20,844 nt of DNA from assembly GCA_041750975.1 (NCBI GenBank), contig JBGSYN010000267.1:1-20844 (forward strand). The letters are read 5' to 3'. This DNA is from JBGSYN01 sp041750975 (lineage in GTDB: Bacteria; Pseudomonadota; Alphaproteobacteria; Geminicoccales; Geminicoccaceae). The position numbers and the translations under genes are program-made. Below the pieces are notes generated by a model. That model searched no databases. It saw nothing but the letters and a program-made list of their open reading frames with translations, and was not told the origin of the DNA. Shown here piece after piece: positions 7,455-15,179 of the stretch (position 1 is the stretch's first letter; each line of letters starts with the position of its first letter).

Positions 7455-8303
7455 ATGAAAATCGGAATCAATTTTCTGCTATGGACCGGTTTCGTCGATG
7501 AGAGCTTTTTCCCGCTTTTCGAGACACTTAAAAAGACCGGCTTCGACGGCGTCGAGATACCGACCCATCGAGGCGACGACGCGCATTATCGGCAACTTGG
7601 CCGGGCGGTGCGAGACGCCGGGCTCGAATGCACGACGACAACGGTCCTGCCCGATCTCGAACACAATGCCGTCAGTCCGGACTCCTCATGCCGACAGGGT
7701 GCGCTCGACCATCTCAAATGGGCAATCGACCGCTGTTCGGCGATGGGATCGACATTGCTTTCGGGCCCCTATTTCCAGAAGCTCGGGGTATTCAGCGGCA
7801 AGGGGCCGAGCGAGGATGAGAAGCAGTGGGTCGCCGAAATCCATCGTGTCGCTGCCGATCATGCGCTCGAAGCGGGCATTATCATGGCGGTCGAGCCGCT
7901 CAATCGCTTCGAATGTTATTTTCTGAACACGATCATCGATGCCCGCGCCCATGTCGCACGGGTGGGCCGGCCCAATTTCGGTGTCCTTTACGATACGTTC
8001 CACGCCAACATCGAGGAGAAGGATCCGATCGGTATCATCGGGCCCGCGGCATCGGCCATCAATCATGTGCATTTTTCGGAAAACGATCGCGGCACACCCG
8101 GCAAAGGCCACATCGATTTTGCGGGCACCGCAAAAGCCCTGAAATCGGCCGGCTATGGTGGCTGGATCACCATCGAAGCGTTTGGATCGGCGCTGCCGGA
8201 ACTTGCGGCCGCAACGAAGATCTGGCGGCCGATGTTTCCTTCCCCGGAGGAAGTCTACACGGTGGGTCTCAAAACGATCCGCGACGCTTGGGCGTCGGCT
8301 TGA
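7455..8303 (+). CDS. Sugar 3-epimerase, D-tagatose/D-psicose 3-epimerase family (TIM barrel)
   Basis: A 282-residue cytoplasmic xylose-isomerase-like TIM barrel. The putative metal ligands are Glu147 (VEPLNRFE), Asp180 (YDTFHAN), His206 (HVHF) and Glu241 (ITIEAFG). From memory these correspond, with a constant offset of five, to the catalytic Glu152/Asp185/His211/Glu246 set of Pseudomonas cichorii D-tagatose 3-epimerase. Glu153, His183 and Arg212 fit the substrate-binding Glu158, His188 and Arg217. The enzyme therefore most likely epimerises a ketose at C3 with a divalent metal. Which ketose (or inositol or hydroxypyruvate-like) substrate is not determinable. A GGGAAAG Shine-Dalgarno lies seven bases before the ATG. 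No sugar transporter or kinase gene is adjacent, and the gene stands alone between the divergent MATE gene and polA. Confidence 0.88.
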   Translation: MKIGINFLLWTGFVDESFFPLFETLKKTGFDGVEIPTHRGDDAHYRQLGRAVRDAGLECTTTTVLPDLEHNAVSPDSSCRQGALDHLKWAIDRCSAMGSTLLSGPYFQKLGVFSGKGPSEDEKQWVAEIHRVAADHALEAGIIMAVEPLNRFECYFLNTIIDARAHVARVGRPNFGVLYDTFHANIEEKDPIGIIGPAASAINHVHFSENDRGTPGKGHIDFAGTAKALKSAGYGGWITIEAFGSALPELAAATKIWRPMFPSPEEVYTVGLKTIRDAWASA

Positions 8304-8316
8304 GGACTAAACAGTT

Positions 8317-8358
8317 ACCCATGCCATAGCGGATGGGAATGACTGACTATGCATGGGT
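8317..8358 (+). other. Hairpin just after the epimerase gene
   Basis: Arms at 8317-8329 and 8347-8358 are complementary over 12 base pairs with one bulged C, enclosing a 17-base loop. It starts 14 bases after the epimerase stop codon, a position expected for a transcript-end structure. There is no following T-run, so it is more likely an RNA-stabilising or Rho-assisted 3' stem, or an operator ahead of polA, than an intrinsic terminator. Confidence 0.4.
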
Positions 8359-8490
8359 GTCGAACCGAAACGCTCGCGCATGTATGTTGTGGACATAACG
8401 ATTGCGCCGCGCGAATTTCGGCGTGTTCGCGCAAACTGCACGTGATCCTGCAACCAAGATGGCGAACCCATCGCCGTTCCGGAATTTCCA

Positions 8491-11214
8491 ATGACCCTAG
8501 ATGCCGAGCCTGCCGCGCGAGTCGTTCTCATCGACGGTTCGGGCTATATATTTCGAGCATTTTTCCGCCTGCCGCCAATGACCCGCGGTGACGGTACGCC
8601 GACCAACGCCGTCTACGGCTTTTCGACCATGATCTTCAAGCTGATGCAGGAGCGGCCGGATGACGATCTGATCGTCATTTTCGATGCGGGGCGCACGTCA
8701 TTCCGCAACGAAATCTATGCCGATTACAAGGCCAATCGCGACGACCCGCCACCGGAACTCGTCCCGCAATTCCCACTGATCCGGGACGCCGCCAGAGCCT
8801 TCGGGCTACCCGTAGTCGAAGTCGAGGGATTTGAAGCGGACGATATCATCGCGACTTATGTGAAGACGGCAAGGGGCCAGAACCGGCAGGTCGAAATCGT
8901 ATCATCCGACAAGGATTTGATGCAGCTGATCGATGACGGCGTTTCGATATGGGATCCGATGAAGGAACAGGAGGTGGGTGCCGACCAGGTCATGGAGCGA
9001 TTCGGTGTCGGTCCGGCCCGGATTCGCGATCTTCTTGCCCTTGCGGGGGACACTTCCGACAATGTGCCTGGCGTTCCAAGCATCGGTCCGAAGACAGCGG
9101 CGCAGCTGATTGCCGACTATGGTTCGCTTGAAGGGCTCCTCGCCAATCTCGACAAAATCAAGCAACCGAAGCGCCGGCAAGTGCTGACCGATAATGTCGA
9201 TCAGGCCCGCTTGTCGTTTGATCTGGTCGGACTGCGCGACGATGTCGATTTGCCCGTGTCGTTGGAGGAGGCGACCCGGCGCCGCTTCGACGATGCGAAA
9301 TTGATGGCGTTTCTGAAGGAAAATTCCTTCACCTCCATGATCAAGCGGTTGCAGACCGTAGCCGATCTGATCGACGGCGAACCGGTGCCAAGCACGACGG
9401 AAGAGATTTACGAGACAATAACGAGCCTCGAGGCCCTGGACGCAGTGATCGCCACGGCGCGTGCGGTCGGCTATCTCGCCATCGATACCGAAACCACGGC
9501 CCTCAACATCGCCAAGGCACGGCTCGTCGGAATTTCGCTTGCCTGCGACGAAAGCCGCGGTTTTTATCTGCCGCTGGGCCATGTCGACGATTTCGGCGAG
9601 GCGGTCGGCGGCCAGCTCGATCTCGAGGCTGTCGCAGAGCGTCTCGGGCCGCTATTGATCGATCCTGCCGTGCTCAAGATCGGCCATAATCTGAAATACG
9701 ATATCAGCGTTCTGGTCCGGCACGGCCTGAGCCTCGCACCTATCGAGGACACGCTGCTTCTTTCCTATGTTCTGGATGGCGCACGTCATGGGCACGGCAT
9801 GGACGAACTGGCAAAGCGCCATCTCGATCATGACACGATATCCTATGAGAGCATCTGCGGCAGCGGCCGGAAACAGATCACGTTCGATCGGGTGCCGATC
9901 GAGAAAGCAACCGACTACGCCGCCGAGGACGCCCTGGTCACCCTTCGGCTGTGGCAGATTCTCAAGCCGCGTCTCGCCCAGGAGAAGATGGCGACCGTTT
10001 ATGAGACGCTGGAGCGGCCCCTGTCACCGCTCCTGGCGCGCATGGAACGGCGTGGCATTCGGGTGGACGCGGAGCATCTTCGCACGCTCTCGGTGGATTT
10101 TACCGGCCGTATGGGCGAACTCGAAACCAAGGCCTACAAGCTCGCAGGCCGCACCTTCAATCTCGGTTCGCCCAAGCAACTGGGCGAGATCCTCTATGAC
10201 GAGATGGGTATCGGGGGCAGCCGCAAGACCAAAACAGGAGCCTACGCAACCGGGGCGGATGTGCTGGAGGGACTTGCAGCGTCCGGTCACGAACTGCCGC
10301 AGACGCTGCTCGATTGGCGGCAGATGCAGAAGCTTACGCGGACCTATACCGATGCCCTGATCGAGGACATCAATCCGCAGACCAAGCGCATCCACACCTC
10401 CTATGCGATGGCATCGACCTCGACGGGCCGCTTAAGTTCGAACGAGCCGAACCTGCAGAACATCCCGATCCGCACCGAGGAGGGTCGCAAAATTCGTGCG
10501 GCTTTCGTGCCGGATAGCGGTTATGTTCTGGTTTCGGCCGACTATTCGCAAATCGAACTGCGCGTCCTGGCTCATATGGCCGATATTCAGGCGCTGAAAA
10601 GGGCGTTTGCCGACGACATCGACATCCATGCGGTCACGGCGGCGCAAATGTTCAAAAAGAACGTCGAAAATATTGGACCTGAGCTAAGGAGGAGCGCCAA
10701 GACCATCAACTATGGTATCATCTACGGGATCGGCGCATTCGGCCTGGCACAACGGTTGGGGATCGCTCAGGCCGATGCGAAGGCCTATATCGAGGCGTAT
10801 TTCGAGCAATATCCGGGTATTAAAGGGTATATGGATCGAACCAAGGCCGAGGCTCACGAACGAGGCTTCGTGCAAACCTTATTCGGCCGTCGCTGCTACA
10901 TTCCCGATATCGGCGCCAAGGTGCCGCATCGGCGCGGCTATGCCGAGCGTCAAGCGATCAACGCCCCGATCCAAGGCTCGGCCGCGGACATCATGAAACG
11001 GGCGATGGTCCGGGTCGGCCGAATGCTCGATCGAGAATTGCCGGAGGTGCGAATGCTGCTCCAGGTCCATGACGAGCTTGTGTTCGAGGTGCCGAACGAC
11101 CAGATCGAACAGGCCACGGTTCGGATTCGGCAGACGATGCAGGACGCGGCGCAGTTGAGCGTGCCTCTGATAGTGGATGTTGGTCATGGAAAGACATGGG
11201 ATGCGGCGCACTAG
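8491..11214 (+). CDS. polA: DNA polymerase I
   Basis: A 907-residue replication and repair polymerase that removes RNA primers and fills gaps. The 5'-3' exonuclease domain (about 8-290) has LIDGSGYIFRAFF (13-25), EADDIIATY (115-123) and SSDKDLMQL (138-146). The 3'-5' proofreading domain (about 305-500) keeps the DxE motif IDTET (331-335), HNLKYD (399-404) and YAAEDA (476-481), so proofreading is expected to be active. The polymerase domain (about 505-907) has motif A DYSQIELR (684-691), the O-helix RRSAKTINYG (733-742) and motif C QVHDELVFE (858-866). Tyr741 occupies the position of E. coli Phe762, the residue that governs discrimination against dideoxynucleotides. The stop codon overlaps the start of the downstream protease gene. 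The Shine-Dalgarno is weak, but the N-terminus fits the family. Confidence 0.98.
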   Translation: MTLDAEPAARVVLIDGSGYIFRAFFRLPPMTRGDGTPTNAVYGFSTMIFKLMQERPDDDLIVIFDAGRTSFRNEIYADYKANRDDPPPELVPQFPLIRDAARAFGLPVVEVEGFEADDIIATYVKTARGQNRQVEIVSSDKDLMQLIDDGVSIWDPMKEQEVGADQVMERFGVGPARIRDLLALAGDTSDNVPGVPSIGPKTAAQLIADYGSLEGLLANLDKIKQPKRRQVLTDNVDQARLSFDLVGLRDDVDLPVSLEEATRRRFDDAKLMAFLKENSFTSMIKRLQTVADLIDGEPVPSTTEEIYETITSLEALDAVIATARAVGYLAIDTETTALNIAKARLVGISLACDESRGFYLPLGHVDDFGEAVGGQLDLEAVAERLGPLLIDPAVLKIGHNLKYDISVLVRHGLSLAPIEDTLLLSYVLDGARHGHGMDELAKRHLDHDTISYESICGSGRKQITFDRVPIEKATDYAAEDALVTLRLWQILKPRLAQEKMATVYETLERPLSPLLARMERRGIRVDAEHLRTLSVDFTGRMGELETKAYKLAGRTFNLGSPKQLGEILYDEMGIGGSRKTKTGAYATGADVLEGLAASGHELPQTLLDWRQMQKLTRTYTDALIEDINPQTKRIHTSYAMASTSTGRLSSNEPNLQNIPIRTEEGRKIRAAFVPDSGYVLVSADYSQIELRVLAHMADIQALKRAFADDIDIHAVTAAQMFKKNVENIGPELRRSAKTINYGIIYGIGAFGLAQRLGIAQADAKAYIEAYFEQYPGIKGYMDRTKAEAHERGFVQTLFGRRCYIPDIGAKVPHRRGYAERQAINAPIQGSAADIMKRAMVRVGRMLDRELPEVRMLLQVHDELVFEVPNDQIEQATVRIRQTMQDAAQLSVPLIVDVGHGKTWDAAH
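11188..11193 (+). promoter_or_regulatory. Ribosome binding site for the protease, inside the end of polA
   Basis: GGAAAG lies seven bases before the ATG at 11201. It favours that start over the in-frame ATG codons at 11177 and 11186. Confidence 0.5.
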
Positions 11215-11944
11215 GGAGGCACACCTGGTCATCACGGTGCTGCTTGGGTTAGTCTCGAGCGGATTGGCCATAGCGGATCCCCAGCTGCCGGGGATCATCG
11301 ACGAGGATGATCGTCAAGCATTGTTCGAGCATGCCAATGTGTGGGACGCCGTCGGCCGGGTCAATCTCGAGACGGGTGGGTTCTGCACCGGTGTCCTGAT
11401 TGACGAGGACAAGGTGCTGACGGCTGCTCATTGCCTGTGGAATAACCGTCTCTCCCATATGTTTGCGCCGCATCGCGTTCATTTCGTCGCCGGATATCGC
11501 AAGGGAGAATTCGTCGCTCACGCCAGGGCCAAGTCTTTCGAAACGGACCCCGGTATCGAATTCAATGCCGATGGCCGGCCCCAGAGACCGGAGACTGACT
11601 GGGCGATATTGACCCTGGATCGGCCGCTCGCGAGTGCCAACGGTATTGTGCCGCTGCCGCTGAGCGGTCCGCGCGAGTTGCGTCCGGATGACCGGCTGAC
11701 CCGTGTCGGCTACAGCCGCGACCGGCCGCATCTGCCGGCGATTGTCGAGGGCTGCAGTCCACTCGGCTTCGCCAATGAAGCCAAGCTCTTGCTGCATGAT
11801 TGCGACGCCACTTTCGGCGATAGCGGGTCGCCGGTCCTGGTGGCTCGAGGTTCGGGATTCGACGTGCTGGGCGTCCAGGTGGCGGCGGCACGAAGCGGCG
11901 GCCGCGAGGTCGGCGCCGCCGTGTTGCTCGATGCCGTCCGCTGA
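11201..11944 (+). CDS. Secreted trypsin-like serine protease (S1 family)
   Basis: A 247-residue chymotrypsin-fold protease. From the chosen ATG the triad is His77 in LTAAHC, Asp133 in DWAILTLD and Ser208 in GDSGSP. All three are present, so an active peptidase is predicted. The N-terminus has a basic MRRTR followed by a hydrophobic stretch ending in SGLAIAD, consistent with a Sec signal peptide cleaved after AIA and export to the periplasm. Cys pairs near TAAHC and the active-site serine could form disulfides. Longer starts are possible eight and five codons upstream, but GGAAAG and the signal peptide support this one. The gene overlaps polA by 14 bp and ends 39 bp before the ABC gene. Its substrate is unknown. 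It may be co-transcribed with the downstream genes. Confidence 0.88.
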   Translation: MRRTREAHLVITVLLGLVSSGLAIADPQLPGIIDEDDRQALFEHANVWDAVGRVNLETGGFCTGVLIDEDKVLTAAHCLWNNRLSHMFAPHRVHFVAGYRKGEFVAHARAKSFETDPGIEFNADGRPQRPETDWAILTLDRPLASANGIVPLPLSGPRELRPDDRLTRVGYSRDRPHLPAIVEGCSPLGFANEAKLLLHDCDATFGDSGSPVLVARGSGFDVLGVQVAAARSGGREVGAAVLLDAVR

Positions 11945-11983
11945 TCTGTTGCGCCAGTTGATCCTGCCGACGTCCCCAAACTG

Positions 11984-14626
11984 ATGCCACCGACAATTTT
12001 TTCATTCATCAACCGCTATAGCTGGCGGAAGCAACTGTACATCGTCGCCATCACGGTGATGATGTATCCTGTTCTCTACGCCACCTTCGAACTGCCGAAG
12101 ATGATCGTGAATGATGCGCTAAGCCAGCAGCGGAGCCACGAGTATTTCGGCTTCAATTTCACGCAACTCGAATATCTCTGGTTGCTATGCGGATTGTTTC
12201 TGATTTTCGTCTCGGTCTCGGGAGGCATAAAGTATTATGTCCAGGTCTATCAGGGCATATTGGGCGAGCGCATGCTTCGTCGGCTGCGCTACCTGCTTTA
12301 CAGCCACGTCCTGAGATTTCCGCTGCCGCATTTTCGCCGTGTCAGTCAGGGCGAACTGGTGCAAATGATCAACGCCGAAGTCGAGCCGGTCGGCGGCTTC
12401 GCCGGGGATGCCTACGCCACCGTCGCATTGCAGGGTGGCACACTTTTGACCATTCTGACTTTTACGTTTCTGCAGGATCCGATACTGGGCTTCGCTGCAA
12501 TCAGTCTCTATCCCTTCCAGGCCTACGTCATTCCCAAGCTCCAGAGACAGGTCAATCAGCTCGGCAAGCTAAGAGTTCGCCAAGTTCGAAGATTGGCGGA
12601 GAAAATCAGCGAGACCGTGGCCGGCGTTCGCGACATTCGAGAAAGCGACGCGACACGCTACGAGCGCGCGCGATTCACTAAAGAACTCGGTGTCGTCTAC
12701 GAGATCCGCCTACAAATCTACAAGAAGAAGTTTCTTATCAAGTTCATCAATAACTTCCTGGCACAGTTCGCGCCTTTTCTCTTCTATGCGATCGGTGGTT
12801 ATCTGGTCCTGCAGGGCAACATAACCTTGGGTGCGCTCGTCGCGGTACTTACCGCTCATGAAAAGATGGCTTCTCCATGGAAAGAGTTGCTGGCCTACTA
12901 CCAACTGATGATGGACGTCCGGATCAAGTACGATCAGGTGATCAATCAGTTCGTGCCGATTGGGTTGATCGATGCCACCAAACAGGATGACGAACCGGAC
13001 CAGGATATCGCATTCGAGGGTTCGCTTCGGGCCAACAATCTGACCGTTGCGTTCGATGCCGATTCGCATGTGCTCGATGCAGTCACATTCGAAGTCGATC
13101 TGCCAAGTCGCGTTGCCATCGTCGGCCCCGCCGGAGCAGGCAAGGAAGAACTGGCGCTGGTCCTCGCCAACCTTCTGGCACCGGATTCGGGACGGGTGCT
13201 GATCGGTGATGTCGAAATCACGGGTCTCGCCGAGACCGCGACAGGTCGGCAGCTCGCCTTCGTCGGCAACCCGGCCAGCATCATGTCCGGAACCATCCAA
13301 GACAATCTGTTCTATGGTCTGAAGTATCGGCCCATCGAGCCAAAAAGCTCCGAAGAAGGCGAGGCGGAGCAAAAAAAACGAATCGAAGAAAACGAGAAAT
13401 CCGGCAATTCTCTCTTCGATGCCGAGGCCGAGTGGACGGACTATTCCAAGGTTGGCCTTGAAGATCCGCAAAAGCGGCTTGAGACGATCAATGCGGTCCT
13501 CCGCCTCGTGTTGCTGGACCAGGAAATCTACGGTTTGGGGCTGAGGAGCAGGATCGATCTGACGGCCAGTGAGGATCTCGCCGCGAAACTGCTCGAGGCA
13601 CGCCGGGAAATGTTCGAGCGCCTCTCAAGCGACGAACGACTTTCACGACTGGTCGAGGCATTCGACCCTGAAGCCTACAATACCAATGCCACGCTCGGCG
13701 AGAACCTGCTTTTCGGAACGCCGGTCGACGAAACCTTCAACATGGATAATCTGGCGGAACACCCCTATGTGATGGAGACAATTGAAGCTGTCGGACTTAC
13801 CGGCGAGCTTCGCGAGGTGGGCTTCAAGCTGGCCTCGACCATGGTCGAGTTGTTCGCGGAGCTGCCGCCGGACCATGAATATTTCCGCCAGTTCAGCTTC
13901 ATTCAAGCCGATGACCTGCCGGAGTATCGCAATCTCCTGACCAGGGTCGAACCGGATCGTCTCGATAAGGTCTCCGCAGATGATGGTCGCCGGCTTCTGG
14001 CACTTCCCTTCAAACTTATTCCGGCACGGCATCGATTGGGTCTCGTCGAAGACGACCTCCAAGAGCGTATTTTGAACGCGCGAAGGTATTTTCGCGACAA
14101 TCTGCCAGAGCATCTCAAGGCGGCCATCGCATTCTTCGATCCCGATGAATACAATGAGGAAATATCGATCCAGGACAACGTCCTGTTCGGCAAGATCGCT
14201 TATGGTCAAGCGCAGGCCTCGCACCAGGTCGGCTTGCTGCTTGCTGAAATCCTCGACAAACTTGATCTGAGGGAGCGCGTCGTCGCTGAAGGGCTTGCGC
14301 ACGAATGCGGCAGCGCCGGTTCGAGGCTATCGGCGTCGCAGCGGCAAAAGCTGGCGCTTGCGCGCGAGATTATCAAGCACCCCGATATGTTGGTTCTTTA
14401 CGACCCGACCGGCCCCCTGGACGCTGGCGAGCAGACTGTGGTCCGTCAGAATATCATCGAGGAATTCGAGGGCCGGACGGTTTTCTGGGCGATCAATGAT
14501 CCGAGCTGGGCCGGCGTCTTCGATCATGTACTGGTGCTTGATCGGGGCCGTATTGTCGAGAGCGGTTCGCCGGACGAATTGGCCACGAAGGGCAGTTCGT
14601 TCGTGGAGATCACCAAAGCGGCATGA
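11984..14626 (+). CDS. ABC transporter-like membrane protein with degenerate, repeat-expanded nucleotide-binding domain
   Basis: An 880-residue protein. A type-IV exporter transmembrane domain fills about 1-320, with a normal coupling region (GERMLRRLRYLLYSHVL, 94-110; PHFRRVSQGELV, 115-126). A nucleotide-binding domain follows from about 341, but its key motifs deviate. Walker A is GPAGAGKEE (381-389), with Glu388 replacing Ser/Thr. The Q-loop Gln is Asn429. The signature is LSASQ (782-786). Walker B Asp is Tyr806 and the catalytic Glu is Asp807 (LVLYDPT). The switch His is Asn838. Between Q-loop and signature lie about 345 residues instead of about 100, apparently made of three copies of the helical subdomain. 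ATP hydrolysis is therefore probably lost or strongly altered, although Lys387 is kept. It sits 39 bp after the protease gene and 76 bp before the cNMP-binding gene. No strong Shine-Dalgarno precedes the ATG. The substrate is unknown. Confidence 0.9.
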   Translation: MPPTIFSFINRYSWRKQLYIVAITVMMYPVLYATFELPKMIVNDALSQQRSHEYFGFNFTQLEYLWLLCGLFLIFVSVSGGIKYYVQVYQGILGERMLRRLRYLLYSHVLRFPLPHFRRVSQGELVQMINAEVEPVGGFAGDAYATVALQGGTLLTILTFTFLQDPILGFAAISLYPFQAYVIPKLQRQVNQLGKLRVRQVRRLAEKISETVAGVRDIRESDATRYERARFTKELGVVYEIRLQIYKKKFLIKFINNFLAQFAPFLFYAIGGYLVLQGNITLGALVAVLTAHEKMASPWKELLAYYQLMMDVRIKYDQVINQFVPIGLIDATKQDDEPDQDIAFEGSLRANNLTVAFDADSHVLDAVTFEVDLPSRVAIVGPAGAGKEELALVLANLLAPDSGRVLIGDVEITGLAETATGRQLAFVGNPASIMSGTIQDNLFYGLKYRPIEPKSSEEGEAEQKKRIEENEKSGNSLFDAEAEWTDYSKVGLEDPQKRLETINAVLRLVLLDQEIYGLGLRSRIDLTASEDLAAKLLEARREMFERLSSDERLSRLVEAFDPEAYNTNATLGENLLFGTPVDETFNMDNLAEHPYVMETIEAVGLTGELREVGFKLASTMVELFAELPPDHEYFRQFSFIQADDLPEYRNLLTRVEPDRLDKVSADDGRRLLALPFKLIPARHRLGLVEDDLQERILNARRYFRDNLPEHLKAAIAFFDPDEYNEEISIQDNVLFGKIAYGQAQASHQVGLLLAEILDKLDLRERVVAEGLAHECGSAGSRLSASQRQKLALAREIIKHPDMLVLYDPTGPLDAGEQTVVRQNIIEEFEGRTVFWAINDPSWAGVFDHVLVLDRGRIVESGSPDELATKGSSFVEITKAA

Positions 14627-14690
14627 ATCTGGCTAGAATGCCCGAAGAAGCGCAGGAATTGATCGCACGACCGTCAACAAAAACTTGAGC

Positions 14691-14694
14691 AGGG
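14691..14694 (+). promoter_or_regulatory. Ribosome binding site for the cyclic-nucleotide-binding gene
   Basis: AGGG lies eight bases before the ATG at 14703, supporting that start over an in-frame TTG six codons upstream. Confidence 0.45.
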
Positions 14695-14702
14695 TAGCGA
14701 GA

Positions 14703-15179
14703 ATGACACTTCAAAAGGACGTCGAGGTGCTCCGGGGAGTTCCGCTTTTCGCGAAAGTGGAACCATCCAAATTGAAGCTTCTGGCGTTCACGAGCGAACA
14801 TCTCGAATTTCTTCCAGGCGATATCATCTGCAAGCAGGGTGACGTCGGCGATGCAGCCTATGTGCTCTTGGAAGGTAACGCCGATATTCTGGTCAACACC
14901 AAGGACGGGCAGGTCAAAGTCGCCGAAATCAATCAGCACGATATAGTCGGCGAAATTGCAATTCTCTGCGATGTCCCGCGAACCGCGACAGTTGCGGCGA
15001 CATCACGCGTCAGCACGATACGGATCTCGAAGGATGGATTTTTCAATTTGGTCACCCAATTCCCGCAGGTAGGTGTCGAGGTCATGCATGAACTTGCTTC
15101 GCGCCTGCACCATACGACGCAACGCCTGACTGAGGCGTCCTCAAGGTTACGGCAAGTTGAAGGTGCGGATCCGCCCTGA
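14703..15179 (+). CDS. Stand-alone cyclic-nucleotide-binding domain protein
   Basis: A 158-residue cytoplasmic protein made of a single cNMP-binding fold (about 10-130) with a short helical C-terminus. The phosphate-binding cassette VGEIAILCDVPRTATV (82-97) holds Gly83, Glu84 and Arg93 followed by Thr-Ala. These residues contact the ribose and cyclic phosphate of cAMP in CRP and PKA, so ligand binding is expected. There is no helix-turn-helix after the domain, so it is not a CRP/FNR-type transcription factor. It more likely acts as a regulatory subunit on a partner protein. The stop codon overlaps the ATG of the adenylate cyclase gene by one base, and the ABC-like gene is 76 bp upstream. The context suggests it senses the cyclase product and acts on the ABC-like protein; that link is inferred. 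Confidence 0.9.
   Translation: MTLQKDVEVLRGVPLFAKVEPSKLKLLAFTSEHLEFLPGDIICKQGDVGDAAYVLLEGNADILVNTKDGQVKVAEINQHDIVGEIAILCDVPRTATVAATSRVSTIRISKDGFFNLVTQFPQVGVEVMHELASRLHHTTQRLTEASSRLRQVEGADPP

Noticed and set aside
12710..13471. Open frame of 253 codons on the minus strand
   Set aside because: It is antisense to the ABC-like gene. It has no ribosome binding site or domain, and codon periodicity follows the plus strand.
11984..14626. Two fused ABC half-transporters, or a frameshifted gene
   Set aside because: Only one transmembrane domain, one Walker A and one signature/Walker B set are present, and the frame is continuous. The extra length is an internal insertion.
14703..15179. CRP/FNR-type transcription factor
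   Set aside because: The protein ends shortly after the cNMP-binding domain, with no room for a helix-turn-helix.
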